In this document: positions 1 through 8,269 of the stretch, piece after piece
Layout of the letters: each line of letters starts with the position of its first letter
How positions within the stretch are numbered: position 1 is the stretch's first letter
Origin: Chersky-806 sp038252255
GTDB lineage: Bacteria > Actinomycetota > Acidimicrobiia > IMCC26256 > JAENVU01
NCBI GenBank assembly: GCA_038252255.1
Contig: JBBSAM010000002.1
Location: forward strand, 124,001 to 188,000
Length of the DNA stretch: 64,000 nucleotides
Direction of reading: 5' to 3'
Program-made: the position numbers and the translations under genes
The notes under the pieces: model-generated
The model's database searches: none
The model's input: the letters and a program-made list of their open reading frames with translations, nothing else
What the model was told of the DNA's origin: nothing

Positions 1-1
1 G

Positions 2-151
2 GACCTTCGCGCGGTGATGCGCGACGGCGGCACGGATGCCGACCTCGCCGCGGCGATCGAAGCGGCAGTCGGCACGAAATGGGCCGGGCACCGGATCGGC
101 CAGGTCACGTTCGTGCGGCCGGGGCGGTCGATGAGCCAGATCGGCGGATAG
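2..151 (+). CDS. C-terminal end of an unidentified protein (partial)
   Basis: Open from the left edge of the window, so only the last 49 residues are visible. The tail contains KWAGHRIGQVTFVRPGRSMS and stops with TAG 22 bases before moaC. I do not recognise the family from this fragment. The close spacing suggests it may be co-transcribed with moaC. Confidence is only that this frame is the coding one. Confidence 0.5.
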   Translation, partial: DLRAVMRDGGTDADLAAAIEAAVGTKWAGHRIGQVTFVRPGRSMSQIGG

Positions 152-173
152 CCCCCGCCCCTAGACTGTCGGG

Positions 174-674
174 ATGGCTTCCGAGTTCACGCACCTCGAC
201 CCGCTCGGTCGTGCCCGCATGGTCGACGTGTCGGCCAAGGACCCGAGCCACCGGCGGGCCGTCGCTCGGTGCCGGGTCTACATGGAGGCGGACACGGCCT
301 CGAAGATCGCGTCGGGTGCGATCAGCAAGGGCGACGTGCTCGCCGTGGCCCGGGTGGCCGGGATCCAGGCCGCCAAGCAGACGGCCAACCTGCTCCCGCT
401 CTGCCACCCACTGCTCGTGGGGTCCGTGTTCGTGAACTTCCGGATCGAGGAGGGCCACGTCGAGGTCGAGACCCAGGTGGACTGCGTGGACCGGACCGGG
501 GTCGAGATGGAGGCGCTCACCGGGTGTGCTGTGGCCGCATTGACCGTCTACGACATGTGCAAGTCGAGCGATCGGGGCATGACGATCGGCGACCTCGCGC
601 TCTGGGAGAAGACCGGTGGACGCTCCGGGGTCTGGCGCCGCCCGGGCCGCGATCTGGACGATTTCGCGCTCTGA
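174..674 (+). CDS. moaC: Cyclic pyranopterin monophosphate synthase MoaC
   Basis: MoaC works with MoaA to turn GTP into cyclic pyranopterin monophosphate, the first intermediate of molybdenum cofactor, in the cytoplasm. The 166-residue product covers the whole family. Visible signatures are the N-terminal MVDVSAKDPSHR block, the LCHPLLVG block around residues 80-87, and the conserved VEMEALTG and YDMCK segments that carry the active-site residues. ATG start. The gene follows a partial upstream gene closely and precedes a predicted divisome membrane protein. A MoaC next to a SepX/GlpR-like gene fits the actinobacterial habit of keeping Moco genes near glp/glpR. Identity is secure. Confidence 0.95.
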   Translation: MASEFTHLDPLGRARMVDVSAKDPSHRRAVARCRVYMEADTASKIASGAISKGDVLAVARVAGIQAAKQTANLLPLCHPLLVGSVFVNFRIEEGHVEVETQVDCVDRTGVEMEALTGCAVAALTVYDMCKSSDRGMTIGDLALWEKTGGRSGVWRRPGRDLDDFAL

Positions 675-868
675 GGCGCGGCTCGCGCGCCCTCGGCGCG
701 CCGGGCATCACTTGCCGAACAAGTGTTCGTCGGCGGGCTCGACTCCGACGCGGAGTGGCGTCTAAGGTCGACTCTGGTTCTTGCGGAGGGCCACCTTGAA
801 GCCCGGGTATCCACCGTTTCGCGCCCACCGCTCGTTAGCGTCCGCCTCACGGAAAGCGACAGGGAGCC

Positions 869-1450
869 TTGGCGATTCCCGTACTTGTAGTTCTCGCGGT
901 GCTTTGGGCGGCCTTCTTTCTCTGGCCCCTCGTGTCGGGTCGAAGCAGCTCCGGGCGGCGGTCGGATTCGATCGGCGACTTCAGCTACCGGCTCGGCGTG
1001 ATCGGCAAGACCGGCGGCCACAACCGGCGGCGCCGGTCCACCCCGCCGGCGATCCCCGTCGCGATGCCTCCGGCGATCCCGCCCGCGCGCCCGCTGCACG
1101 CGGCGGTCCCCGGAGCGAACGGCCAGGGTCCGCGCGGCGCAGTCCCGCGAGCGGCCGCGCCCGTGCTCGGCCTGCCCCACCCCGGCATGACGCGGTCGCA
1201 GCGTCGCCGCCGTGATGTGCTGCTCATCCTCGGTGTCGGGGTGCTGAGCACGTTGCTGCTGGCGATCGTGGCCGGGAACCCGCTCTTCTGGCTGGTGCAG
1301 GGCCTCACCGACGTTCTGCTCGCCGGCTACCTGCTCCTGCTCGTCCGCATGAAGCGGACGGACAGCCAGCGCCGGGCGAAGGTGCACTACCTGCCCGGTC
1401 CGGCCAGTGCACCGGCGCTCGTGCTCCGGCGCAGCAGCGTCTCCTCCTAG
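869..1450 (+). CDS. SepX/GlpR-like two-segment membrane protein
   Basis: 193 residues from a TTG start, chosen because AGGGAG lies just upstream at 861-866. Order: an N-terminal hydrophobic helix (about residues 2-24), a basic and Pro/Ala-rich cytoplasmic linker (about 25-110), an Arg-rich patch, then two hydrophobic segments close together (about 117-150) and a short basic tail. This layout and the genomic position beside moaC resemble the actinobacterial SepX/GlpR divisome family, which links cell division to Glp (MoeA-like). The assignment rests on architecture and context, not on a diagnostic motif. It could instead be an unrelated small membrane protein. Confidence 0.55.
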   Translation: MAIPVLVVLAVLWAAFFLWPLVSGRSSSGRRSDSIGDFSYRLGVIGKTGGHNRRRRSTPPAIPVAMPPAIPPARPLHAAVPGANGQGPRGAVPRAAAPVLGLPHPGMTRSQRRRRDVLLILGVGVLSTLLLAIVAGNPLFWLVQGLTDVLLAGYLLLLVRMKRTDSQRRAKVHYLPGPASAPALVLRRSSVSS

Positions 1451-1464
1451 CTAGATTCGAGCCC

Positions 1465-2112
1465 GTGAATCGGGCCGAGGAGATCGCGCGTGCAGGTGAC
1501 GTGCTCCGCGGCGTCCTGGAGGCGAAGCACCGCGCCCGCGAGGTGACGCTCGGCGCGTCGCGCCAGACGATCCAGTGCGCGGCCGCGTCGATCCGGGCCA
1601 CCCACCGCGGTGAGTTCGAGCGGGCCGAGGAGCTCGCGGCCGAGGGCGCCGCCCATCTCGCCCGGGCGGACGAAGCCGTCGCCGCGCACCAGGACGTCCG
1701 TCACGGCGGCTACCTGCACGACGCGAAGAAGGAGTACGCCGAGGCGCGCATCACGCTGGCCTTCGTTCGGGGCGATCCGCTCCCGCCGCCGGCGGACCTC
1801 GGCGTCGAGCCGCCGGCGTATCTCAACGGACTGGCGGAGGCGGCGAGCGAGCTGCGCCGGCACATCCTGGACTGCCTGCGAGCGGATCGGCTCGAGCGGG
1901 CCGAGATGCTGCTCGCCACGATGGACGACGTGTACGGGTTGCTCGTAACCATCGACTATCCCGACGCCGTCACCGGGGGGTTGCGCCGCACGACCGACGC
2001 GCTGCGCGCCGTCGTCGAACGGACCCGTGGCGATCTCACCAACGCGCTCGTCGCGGCGCGGCTGCGCGCCGCGATCGCCGGCGCAGATGACCCCTCGGTC
2101 CCCGACGCCTAG
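1465..2112 (+). CDS. Translin-like all-helical protein
   Basis: 215 residues from a GTG start. The protein is almost wholly helical, with repeated Arg/Glu-rich heptads, a G-F-E-RAEEL turn near residue 53 and a KKEYAEARI segment near residue 89 that matches the EY-EA signature region of translin/TRAX proteins. Family members bind RNA or single-stranded DNA, but a bacterial function is not established. It starts 14 bases after the preceding gene and may be in the same transcript. The call comes from helical pattern and the EYxEA segment. A generic helical-bundle hypothetical is the alternative. Confidence 0.6.
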   Translation: MNRAEEIARAGDVLRGVLEAKHRAREVTLGASRQTIQCAAASIRATHRGEFERAEELAAEGAAHLARADEAVAAHQDVRHGGYLHDAKKEYAEARITLAFVRGDPLPPPADLGVEPPAYLNGLAEAASELRRHILDCLRADRLERAEMLLATMDDVYGLLVTIDYPDAVTGGLRRTTDALRAVVERTRGDLTNALVAARLRAAIAGADDPSVPDA

Positions 2113-2150
2113 GATCCGGCGAAGCGGACAAGGGGGGCGAACTGCCGGTG

Positions 2151-3437
2151 ATGAGCCGTGTGGTGCTGAAGCGGGCCGTGCTGGCGGTCGTCGTGGTGCT
2201 GGTCGCCGCCTCGTGCCACCACTTCCCTCCGGCCGATGGTCCCCACGGGCCCGGCCTCGTCATCACCGTCAGCCCTCCGCACGCCGGCGGATCCCGGGTG
2301 GTGCAGGTGACCGCGCCGCGACTGCGCGATGAGTCCGCGGTGCCGGTGTCGGTCTGGCTCGACCACTCGCGCAAGGCGCCGATCGAGCGCGGCACGCTCC
2401 CGCTCACCTTCGTCCTCGACGGGTCGCTCGCGGGTCCCGGGCCGCACCGGCTCGCCGCCTTCGCCCACGGCGACTGGAAGTCGCGCCAGGGCGAGCAATG
2501 GTTCTCCGGCGACCTGCGGCTCAACCAGCTCCAGGCGCTCGGGACGCACAACAGCTACCACGTCGCCCCTACGGTCGAGCCGTGGTCGACGATCCAGCAG
2601 TGGCAGTACAGCCACGATCCGCTCGAGACGCAGTTCGGTTCGGAAGGGGTGCGCCAGATCGAGCTGGACGTGTACGCCGATCCGGCCGGCATCCGGGTCC
2701 TGCACGTGCCCGACGTGGACTTCGGCACGACGTGTTCGCTCTACGTCGACTGCCTGCGCCAGGTAAAGCACTGGTCCGACGCGAACCCGCAGCACGCGCC
2801 GATCGCGATCCTCACCGAGCTGAACGACGTCAACTACGGGTTCCCGACCCCCGTCCTCCCGTGGGACGGCCCGGCGATGGACCAGCTCGACAACGAGATT
2901 CGCTCCGTCTTCAGCCCGCGCGAGGTGCTCACCCCGGACGACGTGCGCGGTCACCACGCGACGCTCGCCGATGCGATCGCGACCGACGGCTGGCCGACGA
3001 TCGACTCCGTGCGCGGACAGGTGCTGTTCCTCATGGACAACGCGGGTTCGTACCGTGACACCTACACCGCCGGTCACCCGAACCTCGAGCACCGGATGCT
3101 CTTCACCAACTCCGAGATCGGCCGGCCCGACGCCGCGTTCATCAAGCTCAACGACCCGGTCGGAGACCAAGCCGCGATCCAGGCCGCAGTGGCCGCGGGC
3201 TACGTGGTGCGGACCCGGACCGACGCCGACACCTTCGAGGCGCGGGCGAACAACACGGTGCCTCGAGACGCGGCGCTCGTCGGTGGCGCGCAGTGGGTGA
3301 GCACGGACTACGAGGTGCCGGGGCGCGCGTACGGCCAGCCGTACTTCGTCTCGATCCCGGGCGGTACCCCTGATCGCTGCAACCCGCTGAACGCGCCGCC
3401 GTGGTGCACCTCGCGCCAGATCGAGTCGCTCCGCTGA
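2151..3437 (+). CDS. Ca2+-dependent PI-specific phospholipase C-like lipoprotein
   Basis: About 428 residues. The N-terminus is a lipoprotein signal: basic MSRVVLKR, a Val/Leu-rich core, then the lipobox VAASC, so the mature protein should be lipid-anchored outside the membrane. The catalytic-like core begins with LGTHNSYH (first active-site His), then VRQIELDVY (acid residues) and the second His in RVLHVPDVDFGT, the pattern of PLC-like phosphodiesterases of the Ca2+-dependent PI-PLC group. These enzymes cleave phosphodiester head groups by general acid-base catalysis. GTG at 2148 is an alternative start, and AGGGGGGC upstream suits either. The natural substrate is unknown. It is the last chromosomal gene before the tRNA hosting the island. 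Confidence 0.75.
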   Translation: MSRVVLKRAVLAVVVVLVAASCHHFPPADGPHGPGLVITVSPPHAGGSRVVQVTAPRLRDESAVPVSVWLDHSRKAPIERGTLPLTFVLDGSLAGPGPHRLAAFAHGDWKSRQGEQWFSGDLRLNQLQALGTHNSYHVAPTVEPWSTIQQWQYSHDPLETQFGSEGVRQIELDVYADPAGIRVLHVPDVDFGTTCSLYVDCLRQVKHWSDANPQHAPIAILTELNDVNYGFPTPVLPWDGPAMDQLDNEIRSVFSPREVLTPDDVRGHHATLADAIATDGWPTIDSVRGQVLFLMDNAGSYRDTYTAGHPNLEHRMLFTNSEIGRPDAAFIKLNDPVGDQAAIQAAVAAGYVVRTRTDADTFEARANNTVPRDAALVGGAQWVSTDYEVPGRAYGQPYFVSIPGGTPDRCNPLNAPPWCTSRQIESLR

Positions 3438-3483
3438 GCACCGGAGTCCACCGGACCGCGTTTGGTACCCTCCAAGGTCCCTC

Positions 3484-3557
3484 GGGGGTGTAGCTCAGCC
3501 CGGTAGAGCGCTACGTTCGCAACGTAGAAGTCGTGGGTTCAAGTCCCATCACCTCCA
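3484..3557 (+). tRNA. tRNA-Ala (anticodon CGC)
   Basis: Complete cloverleaf of 74 nt. Acceptor strands GGGGGTG and CACCTCC pair with a G3:U70 wobble, the alanine identity element, and the discriminator is A. The anticodon stem is CTACG/CGTAG with loop TTCGCAA, giving anticodon CGC. The T arm is GTGGG-TTCAAGT-CCCAT. CCA is not encoded. Its 3' half is the integration target of the island to the right, and the integrated end restores the gene. Confidence 0.97.
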
Positions 3558-3575
3558 CTCCGTAAGTCCTGGTCA
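3516..3575 (+). repeat. Attachment site copy 1 (left end, inside tRNA-Ala)
   Basis: A 43-bp core (3516-3558) running from the anticodon loop (TTCGCAACGTAG) to the end of the tRNA gene (CACCTCCAC). It recurs exactly at 21625-21667 and 27714-27756. Identity with the third copy continues to 3575, giving 60 bp, whereas the second copy diverges after the core. This is the classic att direct repeat left by tyrosine-integrase insertion into a tRNA 3' end. Confidence 0.92.
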
Positions 3576-3614
3576 GCGGCCCGAGGCTGCGCTCCGGTTG
3601 CCTGGCTCGGCGCC

Positions 3615-3636
3615 ATTGGCAACCGTTTGGCAACGG
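3615..3636 (+). repeat. Integrase arm-type repeat, left end
   Basis: Two head-to-tail TTGGCAACSG units, just upstream of the integrase start. Nearly the same double unit sits at 21502-21522 and 27591-27611, about 100 bp inside each right-hand att copy, with a decayed form at 25819. Position and symmetry suggest binding sites for integrase or excisionase. The role is inferred. Confidence 0.65.
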
Positions 3637-3652
3637 ATTACCCTCCCGGGCC

Positions 3653-4798
3653 ATGCGTGGTCATCTGCGGAAACGCGGTCCTTCCTGGCAAGTGCTCGTC
3701 GACGCCGGACGTGATCCGATCACGGGGAAGCGGCGACAGGTCTCTCGCAACGTGCGTGGGACGAAGAAGCAGGCTGAGGAAGTTCTCGCTCGGATGCTGG
3801 TGGAGGCCGGTGCCGGCGCACACTCCGGGACTTCAAACGCGACGGTCTCCGGGCTGGTCGAGGCGTGGTTCGAGCTTGCGAGGCCTGACCTCTCTCCCTC
3901 GACGGTACAGACAACACGTTGGTTCATCGACCTTTACGTGCGTGACCGCATCGGCATCGTCCCGCTCCGGCGCCTTTCCGTCGCGAAGCTGGACCGCTAC
4001 TACGCCGAGCTTCGCCAGGGTGGAGGCGCGAACGGCAAGGCTCTGTCGCCGCGCACGGTGAGGAGGGTCCACAACATCGTGAGGCGCGCGCTCGAGCAGG
4101 GGCTGCGATGGGGTTGGATCGGAACCAACCCCGCTGCGCACGCGTCTCCGCCGAAGCTGCAACGGCGGGAGCCGACCCCGCCGACGCCGGCCGACGTGCA
4201 GCGGCTGCTCGATGCTGCGGAGGCCGACGATCCGGACTTCGCGATGTTCCTTCGGCTCGCGGCTGCAACCGGTGCGCGCCGCGGCGAGCTCTGCGGGTTG
4301 CGATGGGCGACTCTCGATCTCGACGGGGGAGCGGTGCTGATCGACCGGAGCGTCGTGCGCAGTGACGACGGGATCGTCGAGAAGGACACGAAGACGCATC
4401 AAGCGCGTCGCATCGCTCTCGACGGGTCAACAGTCACGATGCTTCGCCAACACCACGAGCGCGCCACCATGCGCGCTCGCGAGTGCGGCGTATCGCTCGC
4501 TGATGATGCGTACGTCTTTTCCTACGAACCGGGTGGCCGGAAGCCGTGGGCACCGTTGACGGTCTCGCAGCGGTTCGGCCGGTTGCGCGATCGATTGGAT
4601 CTGCAGGGTGTACGTCTGCACGACCTTCGCCACTACGTCGCGACTCGACTGATCGCCGGGGGAGTGTCGATCCGAACCGTGTCCGGTCGACTCGGTCACG
4701 CCAGCGCCGCGACCACCCTCGGCGTCTACTCGCATTACGTTGACGCAACGGATCAGGATGCCGCTGACCTTCTGGGCGCCCTCCTCGATGGTTCGTAG
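3653..4798 (+). CDS. int: Tyrosine-type site-specific integrase of the island
   Basis: 381 residues, full length for phage/ICE integrases. An N-terminal arm-binding region (MRGHLRKRGPSWQV...GKRRQVSR, about 1-45) is followed by a SAM-like core-binding domain (about 65-170) and the catalytic domain. Catalytic residues are visible: Arg in TGARRGEL (R209/R210), Lys in TKTHQARR (K247), HDLRH (H323, R326), LGH (H349) and the nucleophile Tyr in VYSHY (Y359). It lies 95 bp from the tRNA-Ala att site and reads into the island, as expected for the element's own integrase. It should catalyse recombination between the tRNA-derived att repeats. It appears intact. Confidence 0.95.
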   Translation: MRGHLRKRGPSWQVLVDAGRDPITGKRRQVSRNVRGTKKQAEEVLARMLVEAGAGAHSGTSNATVSGLVEAWFELARPDLSPSTVQTTRWFIDLYVRDRIGIVPLRRLSVAKLDRYYAELRQGGGANGKALSPRTVRRVHNIVRRALEQGLRWGWIGTNPAAHASPPKLQRREPTPPTPADVQRLLDAAEADDPDFAMFLRLAAATGARRGELCGLRWATLDLDGGAVLIDRSVVRSDDGIVEKDTKTHQARRIALDGSTVTMLRQHHERATMRARECGVSLADDAYVFSYEPGGRKPWAPLTVSQRFGRLRDRLDLQGVRLHDLRHYVATRLIAGGVSIRTVSGRLGHASAATTLGVYSHYVDATDQDAADLLGALLDGS

Positions 4799-4858
4799 CG
4801 GCATCGGCTCTGGCCCGCCCGCAGGCAGGGTCGGAGGCCAAGCGTCCCTGGATCGCGT

Positions 4859-5090
4859 TTAGAGGGCGATGTCGCCGCCGCCGACGAGCAGAGTTCTCCC
4901 GGTCATGAACAGCGAGAGGTCACTCGCGCCGAGGACCACGACGCGTGCCACATCATCAGCCACCCCGATCCGACCTAGCGGAAGCCGCTCGGCATAGCTG
5001 TCGAGGAGGTCGCCCGGGCCTGCCTTCCCGAACGCCTCTCGGCCTGCGGCGATACCAGGTGTGTCGATCAAGGTTGGCGCTCATGTGCAC
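4859..5090 (-). pseudogene. 3' remnant of a short-chain dehydrogenase gene
   Basis: About 70 residues of an SDR C-terminus: IDTPG, then AERLPLGRIGVADDVARVVV and the terminal SLFMTGRTLLVGGGDIAL, which match the last helix and the G-x-x-L-x-V-DGG end of SDR enzymes. The Rossmann nucleotide-binding half and the catalytic YxxxK are absent, and no upstream frame continues it, so it is a truncated relic. It lies between the integrase and an ABC importer, a likely recombination junction. Confidence 0.7.
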
Positions 5091-5192
5091 TCTTCCTGGC
5101 CGAAGGGTGCCTCGCCGGGCTCCTGGGCCATTCGGCCTATCTCCACTTTCTCTACTTGTTCAGTCGAAATGCTTCATATAGTCTCTCCGGCC

Positions 5193-6275
5193 ATGAGAAT
5201 CCGCCATGCGCTTCAGATCGTCGTTGTCCTGCTGACCGTCATCGTCGCCACCGCAGCCCTCGCCGGCTGCGGCAGCTCCGGGAGCTCGAACAGCTCGTCC
5301 GGCTTGACGGCTAGTACCAAGGCGTCAACGCAGCCGGTCACGATCCGGCTCGGCTACTTCCCGAACGTGACCCACGCGCCCGCGTTGGTCGGGATCGAGA
5401 GCGGGCTCTTCAAGAAGAACCTCGGCAGCAACGTGACCTTGGAGACCCAGTCGTTCAACGCGGGTCCCGATGCGATCACCGCCATCTTCTCCGGCGCGTT
5501 GGATGCGTCGTTCATCGGGCCCGGCCCGTCGATCAGCGGCTTTCAGAAGTCCGATGGCAATGCGCTTCGCATCGTCGCGGGCGCAGCGTCGGGCGGTGCG
5601 TCTCTGGTCGTGAAGAAGGACATCAACACGCCGTCCGACCTCAAAGGCAAGACCATCTCGACCCCGCAGCTCGGGAACACCCAAGATGTCGCGCTGCGCG
5701 CCTGGTTGAAGGAGAAGGGCCTCTCGGCGGATACGTCGGGCGGCGGCGAGGTGAACGTCCTCCCGCAAGAGAACGCGCAGACCTTGACGACGTTTGAGTC
5801 CGGCGACATCGATGGCGCCTGGGTCCCCGAGCCATGGGCGACGCGTCTGGTCCAGGAGGGTGGTGGCAAGGTCCTGGTGAACGAGGCCAGCCTTTGGCCG
5901 AAGGGCGAGTTCGTCACGACCAACCTGATCGTCGCGACCAGCTTCCTGAACGCGCACCCAGACGTCGTCAAGCAGCTCATCGAAGGCGAGATCGCGTCGA
6001 TCAACCTGATCAAGACCAAGCCGACGCAAGCTCAGAACATGACCGCCACCGCGATCGACAAGGCGACCGGCAAGCCGATCAAGACGGCGCTCGTCGCTGA
6101 TTCGTTCAAGAACCTCACCTTCACCGTGAACCCGATTCCGCCTTCCCTGGTGAAAGATGCCAAGGATGCCGCCTCCCTCGGGCTGATCTCGTCTGCCGAC
6201 GTGAAGGGGATCTACGACCTGAAGATCCTCAACAACGTTCTCAGGAGCGAAGGCCAAGCTCCGATCAAGAGCTAG
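5193..6275 (+). CDS. SsuA/NrtA-type ABC importer substrate-binding lipoprotein
   Basis: 360 residues from ATG 5193. This start is chosen because it begins a textbook lipoprotein signal (MRIRHALQIV, hydrophobic core, lipobox LAGC) followed by a Ser/Gly linker. The mature domain begins TIRLGYFPNVTHAPALVG, typical of the NMT1/THI5-like (SsuA, TauA, NrtA) fold, with the hinge segments IFSGALDASFIGPGP and WVPEPWATRL. It should capture an aliphatic sulfonate, taurine, nitrate or similar anion outside the cell and deliver it to the permease. A weak TTGTTC/TATAGT promoter-like pair lies at 5156-5182. It is first in a three-gene operon. The substrate cannot be decided from sequence. Confidence 0.88.
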   Translation: MRIRHALQIVVVLLTVIVATAALAGCGSSGSSNSSSGLTASTKASTQPVTIRLGYFPNVTHAPALVGIESGLFKKNLGSNVTLETQSFNAGPDAITAIFSGALDASFIGPGPSISGFQKSDGNALRIVAGAASGGASLVVKKDINTPSDLKGKTISTPQLGNTQDVALRAWLKEKGLSADTSGGGEVNVLPQENAQTLTTFESGDIDGAWVPEPWATRLVQEGGGKVLVNEASLWPKGEFVTTNLIVATSFLNAHPDVVKQLIEGEIASINLIKTKPTQAQNMTATAIDKATGKPIKTALVADSFKNLTFTVNPIPPSLVKDAKDAASLGLISSADVKGIYDLKILNNVLRSEGQAPIKS

Positions 6276-6320
6276 CCGACCGAACTGAACCGTCACGACG
6301 CTCAACGCGGGAGAGAACAC

Positions 6321-7121
6321 ATGACACAGACACAGGCGCTCGAAGCAGCGACCCAAGCACGCCAAGCGGCCGCCATCTCCCTCGTCAACGTCTCCAAAGT
6401 GTTCGGCAACACGGACGACGCGACCCACGCGCTGGACCGAATCTCACTCGACGTCGCCCCAGGGGAGTTCGTCTGCCTGATCGGCGCGTCGGGCTGTGGC
6501 AAGAGCACGCTGCTCAACCTGGTCGCGGGGCTCGACCAACCGACCTCCGGCGTGGTGACGGTTCGTGGCAAGCGAACCTCCATGATGTTCCAGGAGTCCG
6601 CTCTGTTTCCATGGCTGACGGTGCGGGACAACGTAGAGCTCGCCCTGCGGCTCGACAACCTCGGGCGGCCGGAACGCCGACAGCGCGTGCACGAACTGCT
6701 CGAGATGGTGCACCTCGAGGACTTCGGCGACAAGCGGCCGCACGAGCTCTCCGGCGGCATGCGCCAACGCACCGCGCTCGCCCGTGCCCTCGCGCAACAG
6801 GCCGACATCCTTCTCATGGACGAACCGTTCGGTGCTCTCGACGCGATGACCCGAGACCTGCTCCACGACGAGCTCGAAGCACTCTGGACGCGCACGCGCC
6901 TCAGCGTCTTGTTCGTGACGCACAACGTCCGCGAAGCGGTACGGCTGGGAGACCGAGTCGTGCTGCTCACGAGCCGGCCCGGCCGCGTCGCTGACCAGTA
7001 CGTGGTCGACACCGCGCGACCGCGCCGCATCGACTCGAGCGACGTCGCGCGGCTTGCGGCTTCCATCACCGACCGTCTTCGCGAAGAGGTGCGCCGCCAT
7101 GGCGACGACGCTCGAAGCTGA
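6321..7121 (+). CDS. SsuB/TauB-type ABC importer ATPase
   Basis: 266 residues with a complete ABC ATPase set: Walker A GASGCGKST near residue 56, Q-loop in MMFQESALFPWL, the signature ELSGGMRQR, Walker B ILLMDEPFGALD and the switch His in FVTHNVREAV. FQESALFPW is characteristic of the nitrate/sulfonate/taurine subfamily. It powers uptake by the permease encoded just downstream. It follows the binding protein by 45 bp and overlaps the permease gene by 23 bp, showing tight translational coupling. Confidence 0.93.
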   Translation: MTQTQALEAATQARQAAAISLVNVSKVFGNTDDATHALDRISLDVAPGEFVCLIGASGCGKSTLLNLVAGLDQPTSGVVTVRGKRTSMMFQESALFPWLTVRDNVELALRLDNLGRPERRQRVHELLEMVHLEDFGDKRPHELSGGMRQRTALARALAQQADILLMDEPFGALDAMTRDLLHDELEALWTRTRLSVLFVTHNVREAVRLGDRVVLLTSRPGRVADQYVVDTARPRRIDSSDVARLAASITDRLREEVRRHGDDARS

Positions 7122-7959
7122 CCTCGCCGGTCTCGACGCGCTCGAGATCGCAGTACCGCGCCGTCGCAGCCGCGCCGCCCGCATCTGGGCCGCGACCTGG
7201 CCCAAGATCGGCGCCGTCACACTCGCGCTGATGCTCTGGCAACTCCTGGTCTGGAGCAGTTGGAAGCCGGAGTACGTGCTGCCCGGCCCGGCGACCGTAT
7301 TCAAAGCACTCTTCGACAACCTCGGTACCTACATCGCAGCTTCCGCCGTCACGCTGCAACGCGCCGCGATCGGCTTCACCGTCGCACTGATCGTCGGGAC
7401 ACTGATCGGCGCGCTCGTCGCGCGAAGCCGCATCCTGCGTTCCGCGGTCGGCTCGATGATCACCGGCATCATGACGATGCCGTCGATCGCCTGGTTCCCC
7501 GCCGCGATCGTGCTCTTCGGTCTCAAGGAGAGCGCAATCCTGTTCGTCATCGTCCTCGGCGCCGCACCGTCGATTGCGAACGGCTTCATCGCCGGTGTCG
7601 ACAACACGCCGCCAATCCTCATGCGTGCTGCACACATGCTCGGCGCCCGAGGTTGGAAATCGTTCCGCTACGTCGTCCTCCCCGCAGCTCTCCCCACCTA
7701 CGTGTCCGGCCTCAAGCAGGGATGGGCGTTCGCCTGGCGGAGCCTTCTCGCCGGTGAGCTGCTCGTCCAGATCGCGGGCCAGGAGTCACTCGGACGATCC
7801 CTCGACAACTCCCGCCAGTTCGCCGACTACCCGGGGCTCTACGCGACCATGATCGTCATTCTCGCGATCGGCATCCTGGTCGACTCGCTCATCTTCGGCC
7901 AACTCGACCACCGGATTCGGAGGCGCTACGGCCTCGTCGACGCCGCGGCCAACGAATAG
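7099..7959 (+). CDS. SsuC/TauC-type ABC importer permease
   Basis: 286 residues from ATG 7099, inside the end of the ATPase gene. About six membrane segments are visible, starting with IGAVTLALMLWQLLVW. The conserved EAA-type coupling loop lies around HMLGARGWKSFRYVVLPAAL. The permease forms the transmembrane channel with the ATPase and lipoprotein encoded just upstream. The operon is passenger cargo of the tRNA-Ala island and is the only clear metabolic function in unit 1. Confidence 0.92.
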   Translation: MATTLEADLAGLDALEIAVPRRRSRAARIWAATWPKIGAVTLALMLWQLLVWSSWKPEYVLPGPATVFKALFDNLGTYIAASAVTLQRAAIGFTVALIVGTLIGALVARSRILRSAVGSMITGIMTMPSIAWFPAAIVLFGLKESAILFVIVLGAAPSIANGFIAGVDNTPPILMRAAHMLGARGWKSFRYVVLPAALPTYVSGLKQGWAFAWRSLLAGELLVQIAGQESLGRSLDNSRQFADYPGLYATMIVILAIGILVDSLIFGQLDHRIRRRYGLVDAAANE

Positions 7960-8269
7960 GCCGCTGGGCCCGACCCGATCGTTCGATCCCCGCGACCTCG
8001 ACGCCTGCTGTCGCAATTGCGAACTCCTCGACCCCGCGCCGCACGAGCCACGCCTGCCCGCGAGCTGATCGAATCGATACCTGGCACGCTCGGAGCATCG
8101 GAGATCCGGAGGGTGGGGACTGGAGTGAACCGCGGGTTGGTGAGCGTTCGAGCCTTCAGACCAGTTCCGCGCATGTCCCCTCGCGCGGGTCCGCGGCGCG
8201 GCGCTGCGCCGTTCGCGCTGTCAATTGCATCTGGGCCCGCCACAGGCGTCCAGCCACGTTTGCTCTTGT
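7960..8269. other. 310-bp gap between the ABC operon and the relaxase gene
   Basis: No convincing gene. It contains a perfect 12-bp palindrome TCGCAATTGCGA at 8011-8022. A GC stem-loop (arms CGGCGC/GCGCCG, 8194-8211) without a T tract lies near the end of the convergent relaxase gene and could slow transcription. Its roles are unproven. oriT could be here, but no nick-site motif was recognised. Confidence 0.4.
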
